5,109 bases of DNA from Coriobacteriales bacterium (GTDB lineage Bacteria; Actinomycetota; Coriobacteriia; Coriobacteriales; UBA8131). Made by a program: the position numbers and the translations under genes. Position 1 is the first letter of the stretch; every line of letters starts with the position of its first letter. A model generated the notes under the pieces. That model ran no database searches and had not been told where the DNA came from. It saw nothing but the letters and a program-made list of their open reading frames with translations. The stretch is taken from NCBI GenBank assembly GCA_031274985.1, contig JAISPK010000163.1, forward strand, positions 1 to 5,109, written 5' to 3'. Below are positions 1 to 5,109 of this stretch, piece after piece.

Positions 1-20
1 GGCTGCCCACCACCCAACAA

Positions 21-60
21 GACAGAAGGTACGTCCCCTTTTGTCACCACGTCCCGTACC
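21..60. repeat. Palindromic, REP-like intergenic element
   Basis: Two overlapping inverted repeats are visible. Bases 21-29 (GACAGAAGG) pair with 37-45 (CCTTTTGTC) around a seven-base loop, with one G-U pair in plus-strand sense. Bases 28-33 (GGTACG) also pair with 55-60 (CGTACC). In addition ACGTCCC occurs directly repeated at 31-37 and 49-55. The two pairings share bases and so exclude each other. The core resembles short palindromes dispersed between genes in other genomes, sometimes linked to REP-associated tyrosine transposases; that likeness is from memory and cannot be tested with one copy. Nothing coding is seen in 1-119. Confidence 0.45.
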
Positions 61-69
61 CTATAAAGC

Positions 70-104
70 AAAACGAGGCTGGTGCAGAGCACCAACCTCG
101 TTTT
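70..104 (-). terminator. Intrinsic terminator after ftsX, probably bidirectional
   Basis: A 12-bp GC-rich stem (74-85 with 89-100) closed by a three-base loop is extended by A-T pairs on both sides. On the minus strand the one non-Watson-Crick position is a G-U wobble, and the hairpin is followed by TTTTGCTTT, so it suits transcripts leaving ftsX, whose stop lies 15 bases before the hairpin. On the plus strand the same position is a C-A mismatch, but the hairpin is followed by seven T residues. It could therefore also stop a convergent transcript entering from the left. Confidence 0.88.
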
Positions 105-119
105 TTTCTGTAATGGAGC

Positions 120-1025
120 CTATACCTTGAGGTAGCGGCGCATGGCCCAGGCCGAGCCAAAGAGACCTATGACAAGACCTACCGCAGTAAGCAGGGCATA
201 GACCTGCCACAGCTGCATGCTGGTATAGTCGATGGGCAGCCAGGACAAGAGAGCAACGAGCTTGGGCAGAAACTGTGAAGCCAGAAGGTTAATGCAGAGT
301 ATTGCCAGGCCTGCTCCGATGATGGACTGTAGTGCACCTTCCATAAGGAAGGGCCCACGGATAAACCCATTGGAGGCGCCTACCAGGCGCATGATGGCAA
401 TCTCTTTGCGGCGGGCCAAAATAGCCAGGCGGATCGTGTTGTTGATGAATACCAGCGCCACGAAGATCAGCATCAGAACCAAAACGATGCTCACAATGCG
501 GATGATATCGGTAACAGCAAAGAGCTGTTTGACGATCTGCTGGCCGTAACGGATCGAATCAGAAGGATTGTCCGTGTTGTCAATCACCAGGCCATACAGG
601 GGAGAATCCTGAATGGCATTAGCAACTGTTTCGACCTGTTCTGGATCGGAGAGTTCTATCTCCAGGGAAGCAGGCAGAGGATTTCCGTCCAACTGCTCAG
701 CAATTGCAGAGCTGGTCATCTCTTTAAAACTCTCAAGCGCCTGGTCTTTATCTACATACGTGACCTGAGAGACCTGAGGCATAGACTCAATATACCCAGT
801 CAACGAGGTGACGTTATTCTCGAGAGCATCATCGGCAAGGAACACCGTAATGGAGACCTGACTTTCGATACTTTTTGCCACGCGATCGATAACCAGGCTG
901 GACACCAGAAAAACGCCGATGACCAAAAGTGACAGGAAGATGGTGACGATAGCCCCAAAAGTCGTTCCAAAGTTCTTCTTGGAATTGACGAGGGCTTCTT
1001 TGACAAAGTAGAAGAAACTACGCAT
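120..1025 (-). CDS. ftsX: Cell division protein FtsX (permease-like subunit)
   Basis: FtsX is the membrane partner of FtsE; its outer loop contacts peptidoglycan hydrolases or their adaptors. The 301-residue protein shows the FtsX layout: a short cytoplasmic N terminus (MRSFFYFVKEALVNSKKN), a first membrane helix at about 22-46, an extracellular domain at about 50-165 with the family segment NPLPASLEIEL (about 115-125), then three helices at about 172-196, 227-253 and 273-294. The cytoplasmic segment RRKEIAIMRLVGAS (205-218) between helices two and three is the conserved FtsX-type coupling stretch facing the ATPase. I chose the ATG at 1025, which overlaps the ftsE stop by eight bases and lies about 12 bases after AAGGGGG; an ATG at 1052 would add nine atypical residues. 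Coupling to ftsE fits stoichiometric assembly. No key part is missing. Confidence 0.95.
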   Translation of the reverse strand: MRSFFYFVKEALVNSKKNFGTTFGAIVTIFLSLLVIGVFLVSSLVIDRVAKSIESQVSITVFLADDALENNVTSLTGYIESMPQVSQVTYVDKDQALESFKEMTSSAIAEQLDGNPLPASLEIELSDPEQVETVANAIQDSPLYGLVIDNTDNPSDSIRYGQQIVKQLFAVTDIIRIVSIVLVLMLIFVALVFINNTIRLAILARRKEIAIMRLVGASNGFIRGPFLMEGALQSIIGAGLAILCINLLASQFLPKLVALLSWLPIDYTSMQLWQVYALLTAVGLVIGLFGSAWAMRRYLKV

Positions 1026-2082
1026 CGAGACCGTACACCCCCTTATCCTCATCGCGGACGAGGAAGCCGTTTTCTAATGCTACTACCCGCTTTCGCATGG
1101 AATCGACCATTTCACGGTCGTGTGTGGCAACCAGAATAGTGGTGCCGGTACGATTGATGCGATCAAGCAGCCGCATGATTCCGAGAGAGGTCTGAGGGTC
1201 AAGGTTTCCGGTGGGCTCGTCGCATATCAGCATGGGAGGACGGTTTACGATAGCGCGCGCAATAGAGACCCGCTGCTGCTCACCGCCCGAAAGCTGATCA
1301 GGGTATTTGTTGATCTTGTCCTCGAGGCCAACGAGGCGCAAAACCTCGGGGACCTGCGTGCGGATGATGTGTTTTGACTTGCCGATGACCTGAAGGGCAA
1401 AGGCAACGTTTTGAAAAGCGGTTTTATTGGGCAGGAGTTTGAAGTCCTGAAAAACGCAGCCGATGTTACGCCTGAGATACGGTATGCGCCAACGCTTAAT
1501 GGTGGTGAGATCTTCTCCGGCAACCACCAAACGCCCGGAGGTTATGGTGAATTCATGATTGATGAGCCGAATGAAGGTTGATTTGCCGGAACCCGAATGG
1601 CCCACGAGAAAGACGAACTCTCCCGATGAGATATTCATGGAGATGTTGTTAAGGGCAGGCTTTTTGGGCTGGGCTGAATAGACCTTGCTCACGCGGTCAA
1701 AAACGATAATCGGGCGGGTGCTGCTTGCCGAGGCTCTGGTGTTTTGGTCTGTCTGAAGCACAAACGCCTGCTCGGACGGCAGCGGTATGGCGCCGGTGCC
1801 AGGGGACACTATCGGGGTAAACCCGCCGGTACTATTGGGGTTAATGGCGCTGAATGCGCCCGTGTCCGTAGAAGGCAGCTGGCGCAGGGATCCCGAAGCA
1901 CCAAGATTCACCTGTTGCAGCGATCCGGAAGCTCCAAGATTCAACTGGCTCAAACTGCCAGAAGCTCCGGGGGACGGAATCGGAATACTTCCTGAGTTTA
2001 TCGGGTTTGTACCCAGGCCACCGGGCTCAGCCGGCAGAGACTGCGTGGACGGTACATCGTCCAGCATGGGTTGATCAGTCAC
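1018..2082 (-). CDS. ftsE: Cell division ATP-binding protein FtsE with a long repetitive N-terminal extension
   Basis: FtsE is the cytoplasmic ATPase of the FtsEX complex, which couples ATP hydrolysis to activation of peptidoglycan hydrolases at division. Counting from the GTG at 2082 the protein has 354 residues. The ABC domain fills about 124-350: Walker A GHSGSGKST (161-169), Q-loop VFQDFKLLP (Gln212), signature LSGGEQQRV (264-272), Walker B MLICDEPTGNLD (284-295, catalytic Glu289) and switch His321. The stretch IPYLRRNIGCVFQDFKLLPN is typical of FtsE rather than other ABC ATPases. Ordinary FtsE is about 220-230 residues; here about 120 residues rich in Ser, Gly, Pro and Asn precede the domain and contain seven phased 11-residue repeats. 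It has no signal peptide or membrane segment. Start: the GTG has GGAG five bases upstream; an in-frame ATG at 2097 adds five residues but has no Shine-Dalgarno sequence. The gene overlaps ftsX by eight bases. Confidence 0.95.
   Translation of the reverse strand: MTDQPMLDDVPSTQSLPAEPGGLGTNPINSGSIPIPSPGASGSLSQLNLGASGSLQQVNLGASGSLRQLPSTDTGAFSAINPNSTGGFTPIVSPGTGAIPLPSEQAFVLQTDQNTRASASSTRPIIVFDRVSKVYSAQPKKPALNNISMNISSGEFVFLVGHSGSGKSTFIRLINHEFTITSGRLVVAGEDLTTIKRWRIPYLRRNIGCVFQDFKLLPNKTAFQNVAFALQVIGKSKHIIRTQVPEVLRLVGLEDKINKYPDQLSGGEQQRVSIARAIVNRPPMLICDEPTGNLDPQTSLGIMRLLDRINRTGTTILVATHDREMVDSMRKRVVALENGFLVRDEDKGVYGLDA
1771..2001 (-). repeat. Seven tandem 33-bp units coding 11-residue repeats in the FtsE N terminus
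   Basis: Residues 28-104 of FtsE (counted from the GTG) divide exactly into seven 11-residue units. The pattern is x-x-[ST]-G-[SAG]-[ILF], then mostly a further hydrophobic residue two or three places on. The invariant glycines are at 31, 42, 53, 64, 75, 86 and 97, exactly 11 apart. Units two to four read GASGSLSQLNL, GASGSLQQVNL and GASGSLRQLPS; units five to seven use TGAF, TGGF and TGAI cores; units one and seven resemble each other (SGSIPIPS and TGAIPLPS). At DNA level units two (1936-1968) and three (1903-1935) match at 23 of 33 bases, and the others have drifted further. The exact phase with no indels suggests selection on the repeat length or a common origin by duplication. I do not recognise the domain. 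Confidence 0.85.
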
Positions 2083-2087
2083 TTGTT

Positions 2088-2091
2088 CTCC
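2088..2091 (-). promoter_or_regulatory. Shine-Dalgarno GGAG favouring the GTG start of ftsE
   Basis: On the minus strand GGAG is followed by AACAA and then GTG (2080-2082). The alternative ATG at 2095-2097 is preceded by an A/C-rich stretch without a purine run. The site therefore argues for the GTG. The difference is only five residues, outside every recognised domain. Confidence 0.5.
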
Positions 2092-2130
2092 ATTCATTTG
2101 TGTCGTGTTTTATCGCCAGGAGTTGCGAAA

Positions 2131-3075
2131 TCACGCTAATAATTCTAGCACAATATCTTGAATGAATTTTGCATCAAGGCCGTATCTTGCAAACAATTCG
2201 TCAATATTGCCGGAAGTACCAAACTTGTCCTGTACACCCACCATTTTGAGGGGGCTCTTGAGGATTCCGGGGTTTTTGGCTACCAGTTCTGCCAGGGCAG
2301 CACCCAGGCCGCCGATGACCGAATGCTCCTCGCAGCTCACCGCACGCCCTGTTTTGGCAAGGGAGGCCTTGATTGTTTCTTCGTCCAGTGGTTTGAGCGA
2401 GAACACGTCAATGACCTCGGCAGATATCCCTGATTGAGCCAGCGTATCAGCAGCGAGCAAGGCCTGTTCAACCTCTGCCCCACAGGCAATGATACTGACA
2501 TCGGTGCCGCTTCGCAGCACTACCGCTTTGCCAAGCGCCAGCTCTTCGGTTTTCTCGTATATTTGCCCCACCGGTGCCCTGCCCAAGCGTACGTAGAATG
2601 GTCCACCCGTCTCAGCGGCCAGGCGAAGCGCAGCCTTGGCAGCGAGATAATCCGACGGAATCAAGACCCGCATATTGGGCAGTACGCGCATGAGGGCCAG
2701 ATCTTCGAGCATCTGGTGTGAGCCGCCGTCCGCCCCTACAGTAATACCTGCATGGGAGGGCGCTACGACAACGTTGAGCTTTGCATAGCACACCGTGTTG
2801 CGGATCTGGTCATAGGCGCGCCCGGTGCCAAATACGGCAAAGGAGCCGGTAAAGGCTGTTTTGCCGGTGAGCGAAAGACCGCTGGCCAGTCCGATCATGT
2901 TCTGCTCGGCAATGCCCACGTTAAAGAGACGCTCGGGATAGACCTTACCCAGTTTTGCGGTGGTGGTTGAGCCCGCCAGATCGGCATCAACGGCAACAAC
3001 GTCAAAGCCGTCCTGTACTAATTCCACCAGGGTCTCGCCATAGGCTTCCCGGGTTGCTTTTCTCGGTGCACTCAT
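2131..3075 (-). CDS. Transketolase, C-terminal (pyrimidine-binding plus C-terminal domain) subunit
   Basis: This 314-residue protein supplies the other half of transketolase. The pyrimidine-binding domain (about 5-170) contains NVGIAEQNM (52-60); Glu57 is the catalytic glutamate that activates the thiamine aminopyrimidine ring. It also holds GADGGSHQMLEDLALMR (114-130), a family hallmark. The transketolase C-terminal domain (about 185-305) shows VIDVFSLKPLD (221-231), EEHSVIGGLG (249-258) and FGTSG (285-289). It starts at ATG 3075 within ATGA, overlapping the N-terminal subunit by four bases, with GGGGG seven bases upstream. This fits coupled translation and equal amounts of the two subunits. 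The same frame stays open upstream to 3450, but that part lies wholly within the N-terminal subunit gene and has no transketolase-like sequence. DXS and the E1-beta subunits of 2-oxo acid dehydrogenases share the fold, but adjacency to a clear transketolase N half decides the call. Confidence 0.94.
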   Translation of the reverse strand: MSAPRKATREAYGETLVELVQDGFDVVAVDADLAGSTTTAKLGKVYPERLFNVGIAEQNMIGLASGLSLTGKTAFTGSFAVFGTGRAYDQIRNTVCYAKLNVVVAPSHAGITVGADGGSHQMLEDLALMRVLPNMRVLIPSDYLAAKAALRLAAETGGPFYVRLGRAPVGQIYEKTEELALGKAVVLRSGTDVSIIACGAEVEQALLAADTLAQSGISAEVIDVFSLKPLDEETIKASLAKTGRAVSCEEHSVIGGLGAALAELVAKNPGILKSPLKMVGVQDKFGTSGNIDELFARYGLDAKFIQDIVLELLA

Positions 3076-3917
3076 GAGAGCACCCCCAACTCCGCAAGAG
3101 CACTCTTGCATTGCTCCGCGTCTGCCGCCTTGCCGTGCCAGGCGCACGTGTTTTCCATAAAACTGACCCCTTTTCCTTTGACGGTATGCGCAACCAGGAG
3201 GCGCGGCCCGGCAAAATCCGTAGCGAGGGCTTCCTGATAGGCAGCTATCAATGCTTCGTGGCTGTGTCCGTCTACCTCGGTGACCCACCAGCCAAACTCC
3301 CTGAATTTGCCGGCCAGGTTGCCCACGTCGCAGATGTCTGCCAGTGGTCCGTCGATCTGTATGCCGTTGTTGTCGATGACGGCAACGAGGTTGTTTGCTT
3401 TTTGCTGGGCCGCATAAAGAGCTGCTTCCCAGACCTGGCCCTCCTGGCACTCACCGTCTCCGAGCAGGCAGAATACCTTTTGGTCTCCCCCGCCCATCCT
3501 GAGGCCCAGGGCCATACCAACGGCCAGGGAGAGCCCCTGACCAAGCGAGCCGGTAGAGACTTCAACGCCCGGCAGTTTGTGTTGGTCCGGATGCCCCTGC
3601 AGACGACTGTCGAGTTTGCGTAGGGTCAGCAGCTCTGAAGCCTCGAGATATCCGGCTTCTGCCATAGCCGCATAGAGCACCGGGGCTGCGTGTCCCTTGG
3701 ACAGGATGAAGCGATCGCGCTCCTCCCACCCCGGCTCGCTCGCACGATATCTCATGAGACCGGAAAACCACAGGGAGGTGATTATCTCTACGGCCGAGAG
3801 CGATCCTCCCGGGTGACCGCTGCCGGCGGCGGTTGTCATACGCACGATGTTGCAGCGCATGCGATTGGCGATGGCCTCCAGCTCTTCCGTGCTGGTTAGT
3901 GCCTTGCTAGTTTCCAT
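3072..3917 (-). CDS. Transketolase, N-terminal (thiamine diphosphate-binding) subunit
   Basis: This 281-residue protein is the N-terminal half of a split transketolase. Transketolase moves two-carbon ketol units between sugar phosphates in the cytosolic non-oxidative pentose phosphate pathway. Motifs in order: GSGHPGGS (32-39), SKGHAAP (73-79), GSLGQGLS (123-130), the thiamine-diphosphate/metal motif beginning GDGECQEGQVWEA (153-165) and ending in IDNN (181-184), GKGVSFMEN (248-256) and WHGK (260-263). Single-chain transketolase is about 620-670 residues; here the pyrimidine-binding and C-terminal domains are in the next gene, so the enzyme should be a heterotetramer. The ATG at 3917 is preceded by AGGAG four bases away and overlaps the prfB end by 11 nt; an in-frame ATG at 4010 would run 100 bases into prfB and is unlikely. 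Related split enzymes act on other sugars, such as apulose phosphate or sulfosugar intermediates, but no such pathway genes are nearby, so the housekeeping role is preferred. Confidence 0.94.
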   Translation of the reverse strand: METSKALTSTEELEAIANRMRCNIVRMTTAAGSGHPGGSLSAVEIITSLWFSGLMRYRASEPGWEERDRFILSKGHAAPVLYAAMAEAGYLEASELLTLRKLDSRLQGHPDQHKLPGVEVSTGSLGQGLSLAVGMALGLRMGGGDQKVFCLLGDGECQEGQVWEAALYAAQQKANNLVAVIDNNGIQIDGPLADICDVGNLAGKFREFGWWVTEVDGHSHEALIAAYQEALATDFAGPRLLVAHTVKGKGVSFMENTCAWHGKAADAEQCKSALAELGVLS

Positions 3918-5004
3918 TGCTCTCCTGTTCCAGGCGCCACTTATGGTACGCCATGATAAAGGGATCCAAATTGCCTTCTTCCAATACAGAGGTAACGTTG
4001 CCGGTTTCAAAGCCGGAGCGCACGTCTTTAATGAGTTGATAGGGGTAGAGCACGTAATTCCTGATCTGATTACCCCAGGCTGCCTCGACGCGGTCGCCGC
4101 GCAGCGCGCTTATCTCGGCCTCTCGCCGGGCTCTCTCCAGCTCAAAGAGGCGCGAGCGCAATATCTTCATCGCCGATTCTTTGTTCTGGAGTTGCGACTT
4201 CTCGTTTTGGCAGCTTACCACCGTGCCCGTGGGAATATGGGTGATGCGCACCGCCGAGTCGGTGGTGTTGACACTCTGGCCTCCCGGGCCACTTGAACGG
4301 AAAACATCAATGCGCAGGTCGCCGTCGTTGATCTGCACTTCCAGATCGTCCGGCAAAACCGGCAGCACCTCCACCCCGGCAAACGTGGTGTGGCGACGCT
4401 TCTTCTCATCTGTGGGAGAGATGCGTACGAGGCGGTGGGTACCGCTTTCTGCCCTGAGCAGCCCGTAGGCATCGGGACCCGAGACAATAAAAGTAGCGCT
4501 ATCGATACCTACCACATCTCCCGAGGGAACGTCCAGCACCTCAACCTTGAACTTCTTTCCCTGAGCATAGCGAAGGTACATCTTGTAAAGCATGTGAGCC
4601 CAGTCCTGAGCCTCAAGACCCCCCTGACCGGGATTAACCGAGACGATGGCATCGCCGTGGTCATATTCTCCGTCAAACCACGAGGAGAGCTCTATCTCAG
4701 AGAGCAAGAGATCCAGTTCGGCCTCTGACTGCAGGGCATCCTCGTCCATCTCCAGCTCATAGGCGGCCTGCGCATCAGCCAGCAGGGACTCCGCCTTTTC
4801 ATATTGGGCAAGTGCGTTACGCAAAACGGAGGCCTGACGGCTCAACTCCTGGGCTTTGCTGGTGTCATCCCAAAACCCCGGTTGACTGGTGGCCTCATCG
4901 AGGCTGTCGAGCTCCTTGCGCTTGGTATCTAACTGCAGGTAAGACTCAGCCTGTTTGAGGCGCTCGGCCAGATCATTCAATTGTTCTTTTCGGTCTTCAG
5001 CCAT
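3907..5004 (-). CDS. prfB: Peptide chain release factor 2 (RF2)
   Basis: RF2 recognises stop codons UAA and UGA in the ribosomal A site and triggers peptidyl-tRNA hydrolysis. The protein has 365 residues, the normal family length. In order it shows an N-terminal helical, charged region (about 1-115), the family segment GLEAQDWAHMLYKMYLRYA (about 129-147), the codon-reading loop VRISPTDEKKRRHT (193-206), the catalytic GGQ (241-243) within SSGPGGQSVN, and a basic C-terminal tail. The GGQ glutamine is the residue methylated by PrmC in other bacteria. Two oddities: the tripeptide is SPT, not the usual SPF; and there is no in-frame UGA near codon 22-25, so the programmed +1 frameshift that autoregulates many prfB genes is absent. 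I chose the ATG at 5004, which overlaps the secA stop; a GTG at 5028 would add eight residues but run deeper into secA. A GGAG lies about 13 nt before the ATG, a rather long spacing. The gene itself ends in UAG, which is normally read by RF1. Confidence 0.96.
   Translation of the reverse strand: MAEDRKEQLNDLAERLKQAESYLQLDTKRKELDSLDEATSQPGFWDDTSKAQELSRQASVLRNALAQYEKAESLLADAQAAYELEMDEDALQSEAELDLLLSEIELSSWFDGEYDHGDAIVSVNPGQGGLEAQDWAHMLYKMYLRYAQGKKFKVEVLDVPSGDVVGIDSATFIVSGPDAYGLLRAESGTHRLVRISPTDEKKRRHTTFAGVEVLPVLPDDLEVQINDGDLRIDVFRSSGPGGQSVNTTDSAVRITHIPTGTVVSCQNEKSQLQNKESAMKILRSRLFELERARREAEISALRGDRVEAAWGNQIRNYVLYPYQLIKDVRSGFETGNVTSVLEEGNLDPFIMAYHKWRLEQESNGN
4411..4419 (-). other. RF2 stop-codon recognition tripeptide, variant Ser-Pro-Thr
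   Basis: The codons TCT CCC ACA encode Ser196-Pro197-Thr198 of RF2. In the family this position is SPF, and in RF1 the equivalent tripeptide is PAT or PVT. The flanking RRHT, whose His-Thr also contact the stop codon in RF structures, is intact, so the alignment of the loop is secure. A Phe-to-Thr change needs more than one base change, so a single sequencing error does not explain it. Confidence 0.9.
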
Positions 5005-5109
5005 TAGGTGTTTTGAGCTCCGTGACACTTCTTGTATTTTTTGCCGCTCCCGCAGGGACAGAGGTCGTTGCGACCCGCCGTTGCATAGGGGTCCTCTTTA
5101 TCCTTGACC
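5004..5109 (-). CDS. secA: SecA, C-terminal end only (preprotein translocase ATPase)
   Basis: Only the last 34 codons lie in the window; the gene continues past the right edge. The reading frame ends with GRNDLCPCGSGKKYKKCHGA, three more residues and a TAA stop. This is the SEC-C zinc-binding motif, CxCx8CH, found at the extreme C terminus of many bacterial SecA proteins, where it binds zinc and contacts SecB, ribosomes or phospholipid. SecA is the ATPase that drives preproteins through SecYEG at the inner face of the membrane. Other proteins carry SEC-C tails, so the motif alone is not proof, but secA directly upstream of prfB is a very common bacterial arrangement and supports the call. The stop codon shares one base with the prfB ATG (TAATG), suggesting translational coupling. 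The ATPase domains cannot be judged from here. Confidence 0.85.
   Translation of the reverse strand, partial: VKDKEDPYATAGRNDLCPCGSGKKYKKCHGAQNT

Noticed and set aside
1018..2082. FtsE as a different ABC transporter ATPase (MacB or LolD type)
   Set aside because: The adjacent gene has the four-helix FtsX layout with the NPLP segment, and the IGCVFQDFKLLPNKT stretch is characteristic of FtsE.
3076..3450. Upstream open extension of the second transketolase frame (125 extra codons)
   Set aside because: It lies entirely inside the N-terminal transketolase gene in another frame, has an arginine-rich shadow-like composition, and the ATG at 3075 has a good Shine-Dalgarno sequence, an ATGA overlap and the first conserved residues.
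3111..3623. 170-codon open frame on the plus strand
   Set aside because: It is antisense to the transketolase N-terminal gene, has no recognisable motif or ribosome-binding context, and is explained by codon bias of the real gene on the other strand.
2131..3917. Broken transketolase (frameshifted single gene)
   Set aside because: The two halves divide at the natural domain boundary with an ATGA overlap, a proper start and a Shine-Dalgarno sequence for the second half. This matches known split transketolases rather than a frameshift.
3847..4296. 149-codon open frame on the plus strand
   Set aside because: It is antisense across the prfB end and the transketolase start, both of which have unmistakable family motifs; no independent support was seen.

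Overview
The window is a tightly packed run of genes, all on the minus strand and read right to left: the 3' end of secA, then prfB (release factor 2), the two halves of a split transketolase, ftsE and ftsX, closing with a strong intrinsic terminator. No phage, transposase, CRISPR array or RNA gene is visible. The organism is probably a high-GC Gram-positive relative. The FtsE and FtsX sequences look actinobacterial, and the split transketolase within a secA-prfB-ftsEX neighbourhood points to class Coriobacteriia (Eggerthellaceae-like, GC near 50-55% by eye). This placement comes from memory of gene order and protein style, not from a database search.

Layout from the right edge: the secA tail (5004-5109) ends in the CxCx8CH zinc-binding motif. 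Its stop overlaps the prfB start as TAATG. prfB (3907-5004) overlaps the N-terminal transketolase gene (3072-3917) by 11 nt, which overlaps the C-terminal transketolase gene (2131-3075) by 4 nt (ATGA). After a gap of about 50 nt comes ftsE (1018-2082), which overlaps ftsX (120-1025) by 8 nt. A hairpin at 70-104 ends the unit, and 1-69 is non-coding with a palindromic repeat-like element.

The genes are probably co-transcribed and in part translationally coupled, although their functions differ: protein export (SecA), translation termination (RF2), the non-oxidative pentose phosphate pathway (two-subunit transketolase), and control of peptidoglycan hydrolysis at division (FtsEX). The core annotation is conventional. 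Two details stand out. First, RF2 has Ser-Pro-Thr where the family's stop-codon-reading tripeptide is Ser-Pro-Phe; the Thr is the residue RF1 carries at that position. Second, FtsE carries an N-terminal extension of about 120 residues containing seven perfectly phased 11-residue repeats, absent from ordinary FtsE of about 220-230 residues.
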